Virus record (IMG/VR): IMGVR_UViG_3300042391_001348
Location: 1-21,946 of that record
Direction: 5' to 3' (one strand)
Source of the DNA: a virus
DNA: 21,946 bases
Part shown: one piece after another, positions 8,976-15,379 of the stretch
Numbering within the stretch: the stretch's first letter is position 1
How the letters are laid out: each line of letters begins with the position of its first letter
Translations under genes and position numbers: made by a program
The notes under the pieces: generated by a model
The model's input: only the letters and a program-made list of their open reading frames with translations
Databases searched by the model: none
What the model was told of the DNA's origin: nothing

Positions 8976-9530
8976 ATGGCTTTACCACATTATAATCAAG
9001 ACCAAACGTCTAGAAAAGGTAGAAACTTCGAACCAGTACAAGGTAACTTGTTCGAAGTTACAATCCTTCCACCAGCAGGTGTTTCGGATGCGCCACTTAT
9101 GCTTCAGCATATTAATTCAATCTCAGGATTAGATTTATATAAAGAAGTTGGTGCTATTGAACAAAAATACAAATTCGTAACTAGATCGTTTGCAGGTACT
9201 CCTGATACTACAGCGGTTGATGTAACACTTAACTTCTCGTTAAACTTAAATGAGGCAAACCAAGCCTACCTTTATAAATCAATGAGACAGTGGTACAACT
9301 TAAGATACGACCCAAACACAGGAGCAATGGGACTTAAAAGAGATTACGTAGGTACTATTGTTATCGTACAGTTCAACAGAGCTGGAGATATTTATAGAAC
9401 TGTAACTTTAGAAGATTGTCAAATTACTTCAGGTTTAGGATTTACTGCTGAATTAAACTATGAATCTGCAGATGCTGCTACTTTAGAAGTAGGGTTTAGA
9501 TGCGATGCGTGGAAAGAAGTTCTAGCATAA
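8976..9530 (+). CDS. Tail tube protein, gp19-like
   Basis: The protein forms the inner tail tube through which DNA passes. At 184 residues it is slightly longer than T4 gp19 (163). The sequence shows the family layout: an N-terminal strand (NLFEVTILPP), a loop to VTRSFAGTPDTTAVDVTLNFSL, the segment YKSMRQWYNLRYDPNTG, then VGTIVIVQFNRAGDIYRTVTLEDCQI and a closing strand pair ending in VGFRCDAWKEV. Position directly after the sheath gene matches T4 order. A strong hairpin terminator follows, and the candidate late promoter just upstream gives it the possibility of a separate, abundant transcript. Confidence 0.92.
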   Translation: MALPHYNQDQTSRKGRNFEPVQGNLFEVTILPPAGVSDAPLMLQHINSISGLDLYKEVGAIEQKYKFVTRSFAGTPDTTAVDVTLNFSLNLNEANQAYLYKSMRQWYNLRYDPNTGAMGLKRDYVGTIVIVQFNRAGDIYRTVTLEDCQITSGLGFTAELNYESADAATLEVGFRCDAWKEVLA

Positions 9531-9543
9531 TTATTCAAAAATC

Positions 9544-9575
9544 ATGGGGGATAGTTAATTATTCCCCATTTTTTT
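9544..9575 (+). terminator. Intrinsic terminator after the tail tube gene
   Basis: An 8-bp stem (ATGGGGGA with TTCCCCAT, one G-T pair) encloses a 10-base loop and is followed by seven T residues. It starts 14 bases after the tube stop codon. Confidence 0.85.
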
Positions 9576-9615
9576 ATGAAACAAAAACATAATATAATGA
9601 TAATATAATATATAG

Positions 9616-9831
9616 ATGGATAAATTAACAAAAAAGTTACAGGTTCTTCTGTCAGAAGAGGAAGTATCTTTGATTAATCGAATCATCTTGAACGAAGCAA
9701 TTGAAACGGGTCAACGACCTATTTCAATTTCTGCTTTTATAAGAGATGTTATTAGAGAAGAAATCGAAAAAAAGGCAAGTAGTATCAAGCCTTTCGAAAA
9801 AATTGATATTAAAAAACTTAAAGACAAATAA
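9616..9831 (+). CDS. Small ribbon-helix-helix-like protein
   Basis: The 71-residue product opens with a possible beta strand (KKLQVLLSEEE), continues with a helix and then SISAFIRDVIREEIEKK, which has the shape of the second helix of ribbon-helix-helix (CopG/Arc-type) DNA-binding proteins. A basic tail follows (KKLKDK). If the match is right it binds DNA as a dimer and could regulate transcription. It lies between a terminator and the gp26-like gene, three bases before that gene's start, so the two are likely co-transcribed. An AT-only stretch precedes the ATG, but the ATATATAG directly at the start is too close to serve as its promoter. T4 has no equivalent at this position. Confidence 0.65.
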   Translation: MDKLTKKLQVLLSEEEVSLINRIILNEAIETGQRPISISAFIRDVIREEIEKKASSIKPFEKIDIKKLKDK

Positions 9832-9834
9832 TTT

Positions 9835-10794
9835 ATGAGTAACGAAAGTAACGAAAACGAAATTAACTTAGAAGAACAATATAAAAATATGGTTCAATCT
9901 AATGAATTTGAAGAAACCCAAGAAGAGCCTATTAATTTAGGAAGGGTTAACATGGAAAGATTTACTGGAGAAAAAGCAGAAGGTGCAGACTTTCATTTAG
10001 GGTATCATGTGGTTCCAACAATTTCACTTCCATCTGGTGGAATGTTTTACCCTGAAGGTACTGAAATCTCAATTAGATCAGCAAAAGTAACTGAAATTAG
10101 ACATTTCTCAACAATCGATGAAACTAACGTTTTAGACATTGATGAAAAATTAAATCAAATTTTAGAATCATGTATTAGAATAACTTCAGCAAACAAAAGA
10201 TTGTCTTATAAAGATATTCTTGAAGAGGATAGATTTTACATTATTTTATCAATTAGAGATTTAACATTCCCTGAGCCTGAATCTAACCTTAGAATCGATC
10301 ACACTTCGAAAAAAGGAGAAAAGCATGAAATTGAAATTAAAAAAGAATTCTTTCAATACTTTAAAATTCCAACTGAATTAGACAAGTACTATGATCCAGA
10401 AAGAAAATCATTTATGATTGAAACAAAATCTTTTGGTACAATCGAAATGAACCCACCGGTTATTGGTGTTATGCAAAAGATTACGGCTTACATTAAAGAA
10501 AAGCAACAAAAAGGTCAAAAAGTAGATCAATCAGTTCTTCAAATTATTCCTTATTTGCATAAAGACTGGAGAGGTTTTAGCGATAAAACATTATTTGAAT
10601 TTGAAATTGAATTAAACGGGTGGTCAAACAAAAAATACAATTTAGTATATACATTGGCTGAAAAGATGAAAATTGGAGTTCAACCAAATATGCTAGTACA
10701 ATTAGGGGACGAGGAGGAAGAGGTTCCCATCACCTTTCGTGACGGCATCAAATCTCTTTTCGTTGTTCAAGATATCGCTGGCGAACTTCTTTAA
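9835..10794 (+). CDS. gp26-like tail/baseplate protein, probable tail assembly chaperone (zero-frame product)
   Basis: The 319-residue product has an acidic N-terminus (residues 1-50) and then a core that follows the T4 gp26 type: LPSGGMFYPEG at about 65-75, a strand plus helix (EISIRSAKVTEIRHF), a helix ending in ESCIRI near 113, and DRFYIILSIRDLTF at 132-145. The C-terminal part is helical. T4 gp26 belongs to the baseplate hub assembly; here the gene lies between the tube and the probable tape measure, where many tailed phages keep a tail assembly chaperone made in two lengths by frameshifting. The frame ends with CTT CTT TAA, and an open +1 frame continues for 73 codons. Core identification is by eye. 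Confidence 0.75.
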   Translation: MSNESNENEINLEEQYKNMVQSNEFEETQEEPINLGRVNMERFTGEKAEGADFHLGYHVVPTISLPSGGMFYPEGTEISIRSAKVTEIRHFSTIDETNVLDIDEKLNQILESCIRITSANKRLSYKDILEEDRFYIILSIRDLTFPEPESNLRIDHTSKKGEKHEIEIKKEFFQYFKIPTELDKYYDPERKSFMIETKSFGTIEMNPPVIGVMQKITAYIKEKQQKGQKVDQSVLQIIPYLHKDWRGFSDKTLFEFEIELNGWSNKKYNLVYTLAEKMKIGVQPNMLVQLGDEEEEVPITFRDGIKSLFVVQDIAGELL

Positions 10795-10795
10795 G
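10786..10795 (+). other. Candidate +1 frameshift site CTT CTT TAA G
   Basis: The last sense codon CTT (10789-10791) is followed by the stop TAA (10792-10794) and G. Slippage of the P-site tRNA from CTT to TTT would place AAG (10793) in the A site and enter the open +1 frame. This is the arrangement of the bacterial prfB site (CTT TGA C) with TAA in place of TGA. I see no Shine-Dalgarno-like stimulator within ten bases upstream. Confidence 0.6.
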
Positions 10796-11014
10796 GTTAA
10801 ATTTCACATTTATCTTAAATTACATATTCAACCAAGTGAACTTGAAAACCTTGAATACTATGAGTTCCATTATTTAGTTAAGGACTTAATAGACCATATC
10901 AAGGAGGAGAATAAACAGAATCAAGGGCAGAATGATGCAACATCAGGAGCCATGAGCGGAATGAAAATGCCAAACATGAAAATGCCAAACATGAAAATGC
11001 CGAGTCTAAAATAA
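10793..11014 (+). CDS. C-terminal extension of the gp26-like protein reached by +1 frameshift
   Basis: After the shift, translation reads KVKFHIYLKLHIQPSELENL, then YYEFHYLVKDLIDHIKEENK, and ends in a Met/Lys/Pro repeat (MKMPNMKMPNMKMPSLK). This is 73 residues, giving a fusion of about 392. The helical, charged extension with a Met-Pro tail looks like a genuine protein end. The frame is open only from 10706, and its own possible starts (GTG at 10739, TTG at 10763) have no ribosome-binding sequence and would add residues that look like noise (TASNLFSLFKIS). This supports fusion over independent initiation. An intrinsic terminator follows five bases after the stop. Confidence 0.65.
   Translation, partial: KVKFHIYLKLHIQPSELENLEYYEFHYLVKDLIDHIKEENKQNQGQNDATSGAMSGMKMPNMKMPNMKMPSLK
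10961..11004 (+). repeat. 15-base tandem repeat in the frameshift extension
   Basis: ATGAAAATGCCAAAC occurs twice exactly (10961-10975 and 10976-10990), followed by a third, diverged copy. It encodes the MKMPN repeats at the C-terminus of the extension. Confidence 0.85.
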
Positions 11015-11018
11015 ATAG

Positions 11019-11043
11019 AGGGTCCCTAATCGGACCCTTTTTT
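11019..11043 (+). terminator. Intrinsic terminator after the gp26-like gene
   Basis: A perfect 7-bp stem (AGGGTCC with GGACCCT) encloses a six-base loop and is followed by a run of T residues. It sits five bases after the stop of the frameshift extension, which supports that frame being the true end of the gene. Confidence 0.88.
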
Positions 11044-11048
11044 ATTGG

Positions 11049-11058
11049 GATATATAAT
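11049..11058 (+). promoter_or_regulatory. Candidate late promoter GATATATAAT before the tape-measure gene
   Basis: It is identical in ten bases to the element before the sheath gene, lies directly after a terminator and 41 bases before the GTG start at 11100. A gene behind a terminator needs its own promoter, which strengthens the call. Confidence 0.55.
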
Positions 11059-11099
11059 CCTAGAGAACAAGTGTTTATCTTAAAAAAACAGAATCGCAC

Positions 11100-13784
11100 G
11101 TGACCAGCAATAATAAACAAGTTACATTATTAACGAACCCTTTAAATAAGATACAAGCAGCTACTGAAGCAACTACCGCTATTTTAATGCAAATAAGTGA
11201 AGTTATTTTAGGAGGTGCTAATAGTAAAACAGGGGCCGAAACTGGAGATGAACTTAAAAAGCAAACTACAATATTAAGCGATATTAGAAGTATTTTAAGG
11301 GAACAAAATAAAACATTAGCAAAAGGAGTTGGCGCAAAAGGCGGACCTGGAGGCGGAATGTTTACACCAATGTCTGCAAAAGATGTTGGTTTAACAGCTC
11401 TGATGATTATTGGAGTTGCTGGCGCAATTGTAGGAGCAGCTGCAATATTTACATTAGTACCTGTTATTTCAATAGGACAATTGCTTACAGTGTTAGCTGT
11501 AGCTGGTATTTTTGCACTTATAGCACCGACATTTGTTAAAATTGCCGAAGTTCTCGGTAGAAATTCTAGAGATATTATTGGAAAAGGGGATAGCTCTGCA
11601 GATATGAGCAATCCAAAATCTATGTTTGCTCTTGCAGGCGCAACAACGTTAGCAATGGCTTCAATAGCAATTTCACTTGTTTTAAGTGGAGCTATATTTA
11701 CATTAATGCCAATTATCGACGGAAAAAAATTACTAATAGCACTTGCAATTGCCATTATCATGGTACCTGCTGCATTTGCGTATTCACTGATTTTAAAAGC
11801 AACGAAGGATCTTAAAAAAGAACAGCTTATATTTGCAGCAATTGCAATTCCATTAATGGCACTTGGTATTGTTGGAGCAGCATATGCTTTTATGCTACTA
11901 CCCGGTGAGGGAGATTTAAAAGCTCCGGATCCTTTATGGGTTCTTAAATCTGCATTTGCCATTGGATTATATGCAATTGGATTCTATTTTATTATGAAAG
12001 CGATTAAAGGCGCTAAGATTCAGGATCTTATATATGGGACGATTGCAATTCCATTAATGGCACTTGGTATTATTGCAGTTGCTAAAATATTTGAATATTT
12101 TCCACCAGTAGATCCTAATATGGCACCAGATCCAATATGGGTTCTTAAATCCGCATTTGCAATTGGTTTATATGCTGTTGGTTTTTATTTTATTATGAAG
12201 GCAATCAAAGGAGCTGCTGTTAAAGACCTTATATTTGGTGCTATTGCTATTCCAATTCTTGCAATTGGAATTTTAGGTACTGCACTTATATTTCAAGGAT
12301 TAGGCGTAATTTCTGATTATCTTGCACCAGATCCTAAATGGGTTCTTTTAGCTGGATTTGCATTATTAATATTTGCAATTCCATTTTACATAGTTTCTAA
12401 AGCAATCAAAGGAATGGGAGTTAAAGAATTATTCTTTATGGCTATAGCACTTCCAGTCGTAGCATTTGGAGTTCTTGCAACAGCATGGATTTTTCAAGCA
12501 CTTCCTGACGTTTATAAAGCCCCGGAACCAGAATGGTCTCTTAAAGCCGGTTTATCAATGGTAATTTTCGGAGCAGTTTTATATCTTTCAAGTAAAGTAT
12601 TAGGAAAATTAGGAACCGCAGATTTATTTAAAGGACTATTAGCAGTTGCAGTTACTGCGTTTGCAATAATTGCAGTTGGATGGATCCTATCGCTAGGACC
12701 ATCGACTTGGATTTCCCCACCAATGGATTGGACGATGAATGTTGCCCTAGCACTTGGTGTTATGGGAGTTGCTATTGTTGCAATGGGAATAGCAGTTACT
12801 GCTCTAACACCAGTAACACTATTATTAGGAGCACTTGGTATTATTGTTGCTGCAATTACAATATTAGCAGTCGGTTGGATTCTTGCTGGATTAGCACCAG
12901 TTATGCCTCAATTAGTTGCAGTTGCTCAAGGATTTACTCAGATCCTATTAGCACCGATCAATGGAATGATCGATGTATTTGCCAGATTTAAAAATGAAAT
13001 TGGCGTTGGAAATATGCTTGGATTAGCAGTTGGTATTGCGGCTCTTGGAGGTGCATTCTTAATATTTACAGCAGCAATGGCCGGATCAAGTATTGCCGGA
13101 GGTATTGGAAATATCGTTGGAGGAATTCTGGACGGTATTGGTAAACTTTTTGGAGGTGATCAACCGTCTCCGATTGAAATGATTGAAAGACTTGCCGTAA
13201 TTGCACCTAGTATTAATAAACTATCAGGACCTCTATTAAACCTAGGTAAAGGATTTTCAATGATTAACGCAGGTGCTGTTATGTCAATAAAAGGATTTGA
13301 GGCATTAACAGAAATGCATGATGATATTAATGTTGATGATTTTAATAAACAGGCAACTTCTCTTAGAAGTATTGCAGGTTCATATACTGGAATTGCAAAT
13401 GCAAGTAAGGCAATGAATATAAAGGCAATAGTAGCAACAACGGACATGTTTAAAGCCCTTTCAGATCTTGCAAAAAATAAGGGAGAATCTGCAATGGCAG
13501 TTTTAGCTGAAAAATTAATGGAAGCAGTTAAACAATTATCTGGTACTATTGTTAATCTTGAAAAAGCAGCTGATAAAACAAGTGCCGCCGCGGCTCAAAC
13601 AGGAGACGCTCTTCAAAAAGGTATGGCTGCAACTAACGAATCAATTGGCGCTGTTAAAAAGAGCGCTGATAAATTAGCCGCTACAAATAAAGACACTAAA
13701 ATGGATTTACAACCATTAATTGATGCAATCCAAGACCTTGAAGAAAGATTCAATAGAGCAATTAGAGTTAAAGTTGAACTATAA
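11100..13784 (+). CDS. Probable tail tape-measure protein with tandem hydrophobic repeats
   Basis: The product has 894 residues. It starts with a polar helical region (residues 1-90), then a long Ala/Ile/Val/Gly-rich region (about 95-690) with many hydrophobic helices, and ends in a helical polar region (about 700-894) with heptad-like stretches. Residues 210-605 hold repeats of 65-67 residues with the theme DPxWVLKSAFAIG, FYFIMKAIKG, then DLIxGAIAIPLMALGI. Long helical proteins with hydrophobic middle segments after the tube and chaperone genes are typically tape measures, which set tail length and help DNA entry. By the usual 0.15 nm per residue the tail would be roughly 130 nm. The only start in the open frame is GTG at 11100; a TAG at 11061 closes it upstream. 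No gp29 motif was recognised, so another membrane-active virion protein remains possible. Confidence 0.6.
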   Translation: MTSNNKQVTLLTNPLNKIQAATEATTAILMQISEVILGGANSKTGAETGDELKKQTTILSDIRSILREQNKTLAKGVGAKGGPGGGMFTPMSAKDVGLTALMIIGVAGAIVGAAAIFTLVPVISIGQLLTVLAVAGIFALIAPTFVKIAEVLGRNSRDIIGKGDSSADMSNPKSMFALAGATTLAMASIAISLVLSGAIFTLMPIIDGKKLLIALAIAIIMVPAAFAYSLILKATKDLKKEQLIFAAIAIPLMALGIVGAAYAFMLLPGEGDLKAPDPLWVLKSAFAIGLYAIGFYFIMKAIKGAKIQDLIYGTIAIPLMALGIIAVAKIFEYFPPVDPNMAPDPIWVLKSAFAIGLYAVGFYFIMKAIKGAAVKDLIFGAIAIPILAIGILGTALIFQGLGVISDYLAPDPKWVLLAGFALLIFAIPFYIVSKAIKGMGVKELFFMAIALPVVAFGVLATAWIFQALPDVYKAPEPEWSLKAGLSMVIFGAVLYLSSKVLGKLGTADLFKGLLAVAVTAFAIIAVGWILSLGPSTWISPPMDWTMNVALALGVMGVAIVAMGIAVTALTPVTLLLGALGIIVAAITILAVGWILAGLAPVMPQLVAVAQGFTQILLAPINGMIDVFARFKNEIGVGNMLGLAVGIAALGGAFLIFTAAMAGSSIAGGIGNIVGGILDGIGKLFGGDQPSPIEMIERLAVIAPSINKLSGPLLNLGKGFSMINAGAVMSIKGFEALTEMHDDINVDDFNKQATSLRSIAGSYTGIANASKAMNIKAIVATTDMFKALSDLAKNKGESAMAVLAEKLMEAVKQLSGTIVNLEKAADKTSAAAAQTGDALQKGMAATNESIGAVKKSADKLAATNKDTKMDLQPLIDAIQDLEERFNRAIRVKVEL
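11727..12915 (+). repeat. Five to six tandem repeats of about 201/195 bases inside the tape-measure gene
   Basis: Repeat starts marked by the D/E-P-x-W or equivalent codons fall at 11928, 12129, 12330, 12525 and 12720, giving periods of 201, 201, 195 and 195 bases. A more diverged copy begins about 11727. The copies at 11928 and 12129 are the most similar, also at the DNA level (TGGGTTCTTAAATC in both), which points to a fairly recent duplication within an older array. Confidence 0.8.
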
Positions 13785-13802
13785 TAAACTTTTTAGAACG
13801 TT

Positions 13803-13812
13803 CATATATAAT
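13803..13812 (+). promoter_or_regulatory. Candidate late promoter CATATATAAT before the thioredoxin gene
   Basis: The element ends 16 bases before the ATG at 13829 within a 44-base gap. It shares nine of ten bases with the elements before the sheath and tape-measure genes. Confidence 0.45.
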
Positions 13813-13828
13813 ATCTAAAATTAATATA

Positions 13829-14086
13829 ATGAAATACCTTTATTTTAGCGCACCATGGTGCGGACCTTGTAAAATGTTAGCTCCAAAAATGCAATTGGTT
13901 GCTGATGCAGATATTACTGTTGAAAAAATCCTAGTAGATTCAGATACAGAAACAACACAAAAGTATGGAATCCGAAATATTCCAACTGTAGTATTAATTG
14001 ATGAGAATGGGGCCGAAATCGAAAGATTCGTAGGAGTACACGATGTTGGATTCTATCTTGAAAAATTTGAGGAGCATGCAAACTAG
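13829..14086 (+). CDS. Thioredoxin-like protein
   Basis: The 85-residue protein carries the redox motif WCGPC (Cys11 and Cys14) directly after the first strand, and the cis-proline of the fold in RNIPTVVLID (Pro52). It is shorter than bacterial thioredoxin (about 105-110 residues), lacking the N-terminal strand and helix, like the small thioredoxins and glutaredoxins of T4-like phages. It likely reduces disulfides; in phages such proteins commonly serve ribonucleotide reductase, but no such gene lies in this window, and the downstream neighbour is an exported nuclease. The stop overlaps the start of the next gene by 11 bases. Confidence 0.93.
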   Translation: MKYLYFSAPWCGPCKMLAPKMQLVADADITVEKILVDSDTETTQKYGIRNIPTVVLIDENGAEIERFVGVHDVGFYLEKFEEHAN

Positions 14087-14375
14087 AGAATCAATTGTTC
14101 AGAGATTATTGGATGAAAGGTTAATAACAACAGAAGAAGCTGTTATATTATTAAAGACCGAGGTTACGAAATGGTTGCCAAGTCCAAATCAAAATCAATG
14201 GATTGGGCCAGGAATACCATCGTATCCTGCTCAGCCATATCAGCCGTTTACTCCAAATCAGCCAATTAATGTACCATATTGCGATTGGCATACTGGAACA
14301 GGAAATCCAAATCCAGTATCTTTTACAACAACATATAGCGCACCGGGTATCAACAAAAATTACACAGACAAATAG
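14076..14375 (+). CDS. Small protein with SHOCT-like helix pair and Pro/Gln-rich tail
   Basis: I choose the ATG at 14076 because AGGAG lies four bases upstream, one of the few clear ribosome-binding sequences here; an earlier in-frame start at 14043 would overlap the thioredoxin gene further. The product has 99 residues. The N-terminus (VQRLLDERLITTEEAVILLK) has the shape of a SHOCT-like short helical hairpin. From about residue 40 it becomes low in complexity, rich in Pro, Gln, Asn and Tyr (SYPAQPYQPFTPNQP), likely disordered. The function is unknown. The stop overlaps the nuclease start by one base (TAGTG), so the two are probably coupled. Confidence 0.65.
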   Translation: MQTRESIVQRLLDERLITTEEAVILLKTEVTKWLPSPNQNQWIGPGIPSYPAQPYQPFTPNQPINVPYCDWHTGTGNPNPVSFTTTYSAPGINKNYTDK

Positions 14376-14977
14376 TGAAAAGATTTTCATTGACCTTATT
14401 ATTGATTGTAGCCTTTCTTTCTCTTGGAATAACTTTTCCCGGACAAAAAAATGTTACAATCAATAATTCTATTTATTCGATAGTATATTCCCAGGACTTT
14501 GAACAACCTCTAGAAATAACATACATTGTTAAATGTAATTCTAATTCTAAGAATCATTATAGTAGAACAGGTTTAAATTTTTATAAACCAAACGGGATCC
14601 ATACATCAGATGATTTGGATTATGTATATAATGTTTGGGATAAAGGACACATGGCACCTGCTGCAGATTTTAACTGTGACTACTCTAGTTTAAAACAAAC
14701 ATTTTCTTATGTTAATTGTGCCTTACAGCATCAAGACCTTAACCGTGGACAATGGAAGGTGTTAGAGGCATACGAGAAAGAACTTGCAATTAATAATGAG
14801 GTAACAATTAAGATTTATCTTGATTTCGTAGGTTCAACCAGGTTAACCACTGGAGCAATGGTACCAGTAGGATTTAGCAAGATAATTTATTTAAACGGAA
14901 ATAAATTTAAGTCGTATTATTTTCCGAATAAAAGATTAGTAGGATCTTACGAAAAATATCTAGTTAGCAAAAATTAA
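14375..14977 (+). CDS. Exported DNA/RNA non-specific endonuclease (beta-beta-alpha metal family)
   Basis: The product has 200 residues from a GTG start that overlaps the previous stop. Residues 4-20 are a hydrophobic segment behind Lys-Arg, a signal peptide or membrane anchor, so the protein probably acts outside the cytoplasm. The catalytic signature is DKGHMAPAADF at 89-99, with the general-base His92 (family consensus DRGH), followed by Asn115 in SYVNC and NRGQW at 123-127, which carries the metal-binding Asn123. Length fits the family (200-250). It would cut DNA and RNA without sequence preference. Cys residues at 54, 101 and 116 could form a disulfide, and the thioredoxin gene is two genes upstream; any link is speculative. 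The Arg-to-Lys change in DRGH is conservative. Confidence 0.88.
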   Translation: MKRFSLTLLLIVAFLSLGITFPGQKNVTINNSIYSIVYSQDFEQPLEITYIVKCNSNSKNHYSRTGLNFYKPNGIHTSDDLDYVYNVWDKGHMAPAADFNCDYSSLKQTFSYVNCALQHQDLNRGQWKVLEAYEKELAINNEVTIKIYLDFVGSTRLTTGAMVPVGFSKIIYLNGNKFKSYYFPNKRLVGSYEKYLVSKN

Positions 14978-15001
14978 AAAGCCAAGGTTATCTACCCTGG
15001 C
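14976..15001 (-). terminator. Terminator at the end of the minus-strand gene, possibly bidirectional
   Basis: On the minus strand a 7-bp stem (GCCAGGG with CCTTGGC, one G-T pair) is followed by TTTTTAATTTTT. Its loop contains the stop codon of the minus-strand gene. Read on the plus strand the stem has one mismatch and is followed by a T-rich tract, so it may also stop transcripts of the nuclease gene. Confidence 0.65.
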
Positions 15002-15125
15002 CTTTGTTTGATTTTTTGTAGTTGTCAGCTCCCTTGTTCTTAGTAGTTTTGGTTTTAGCGTGGACCCCTTTTCTTTTCTTTTTTGGTGTTTCTGTAAAAG
15101 CACCACCGGTTGCAGTTTTAGCCAT
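14988..15125 (-). CDS. Small Lys-rich basic protein (KRKGVHAKTKT type)
   Basis: This 45-residue gene is the only minus-strand gene in the window. The product starts MAKTATGGAFTETP and continues KKKRKGVHAKTKTTKNKG, ending in NYKKSNKGQGR. About a third of the residues are Lys or Arg, suggesting nucleic-acid binding. From memory, small phage proteins with the string KRKGVHAKTKT and a terminal GQGR recur in phages of Bacteroidota and others, with unknown role. A TATATTAA box lies 20 bases before the start and a terminator overlaps the stop, so it has its own transcription unit. It converges on the nuclease gene and diverges from the small basic gene at 15242. Confidence 0.8.
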   Translation of the reverse strand: MAKTATGGAFTETPKKKRKGVHAKTKTTKNKGADNYKKSNKGQGR

Positions 15126-15145
15126 GATTTCATAGATATTTTTAG

Positions 15146-15177
15146 GTTAATATATTTATTTAACAACCCAGTGAAAA
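15146..15177 (-). promoter_or_regulatory. Candidate Bacteroidota-type promoter for the minus-strand gene
   Basis: On the minus strand TTTT (15177-15174), a 19-base spacer and TATATTAAC (15154-15146) match the layout of the plus-strand TATATTTAC promoters, with one base different in the -7 box. The box ends 20 bases before the ATG at 15125. Confidence 0.45.
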
Positions 15178-15191
15178 AAGTCAAAAAAACG

Positions 15192-15223
15192 TTTCACCGC
15201 GTCAAATAAATATATTATATTTA
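15192..15223 (+). promoter_or_regulatory. Candidate Bacteroidota-type promoter before 15242
   Basis: TTTC at 15192-15195, a 20-base spacer and TATATTTA at 15216-15223 followed by CATAT. The box ends 18 bases before the ATG at 15242. Unlike the other three members of this family it lacks the TTAACA elements at fixed upstream positions. Confidence 0.55.
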
Positions 15224-15241
15224 CATATCAAATTAAAGCAA

Positions 15242-15379
15242 ATGGAAAAGAAAAAACTTACAAAGATTAATTTTACTCTAGAAGAATGGTTCGATGCCTT
15301 AAAAGTGCCAACTCCTCATAGAAATAAAAAGAAATACTACAAGAAAACCAAGCATAAAGGTAAGGGAGCGGATTGTTAA
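15242..15379 (+). CDS. Small Lys-rich basic protein
   Basis: The 45-residue product starts MEKKKLTKINFTLEEWFDAL, with an amphipathic helix containing Trp and Phe, and ends in a basic tail KKKYYKKTKHKGKGADC. The tail resembles part of the divergent minus-strand protein (KTKTTKNKGADN), so the two may be distant relatives. The gene has its own promoter-like sequence and an A-rich leader (TTAAAGCAA) before the ATG. The terminal Cys is unusual. The function is unknown; nucleic-acid binding is a reasonable guess from charge. Confidence 0.7.
   Translation: MEKKKLTKINFTLEEWFDALKVPTPHRNKKKYYKKTKHKGKGADC

Noticed and set aside
9600-9615. AATATATAG directly before the start at 9616 as a late promoter
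   Set aside because: The element abuts the start codon, leaving no room for a transcription start before the ATG. The stretch from 9585 is simply AT-only sequence.
10739-10792. Independent start (GTG at 10739) for the gene ending at 11014
   Set aside because: No ribosome-binding sequence precedes it, the first 18 codons look like noise, and it lies inside the upstream gene. Fusion by frameshift explains the layout better, although internal initiation cannot be excluded.
11075-11962. Long open frame of 295 codons on the minus strand
   Set aside because: It lies opposite the Ala/Ile-rich repeats of the tape-measure gene. Its product is Ala/Ile/Pro-rich low complexity with no motif, and it has no promoter or leader. 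It is a compositional shadow.
12680-12991. Cys/Tyr/Ser-rich frame of 103 codons
   Set aside because: It is an out-of-frame reading of the tape-measure gene; the unusual composition comes from alternate reading of GCA/ATT-rich codons.
14960-15184. Minus-strand frame of 74 codons
   Set aside because: It overlaps the 45-residue Lys-rich gene on the same strand in another frame. The Lys-rich frame has the recognisable KRKGVHAKTKT string, a promoter box at a suitable distance and a terminator at its stop; this one has none of these.
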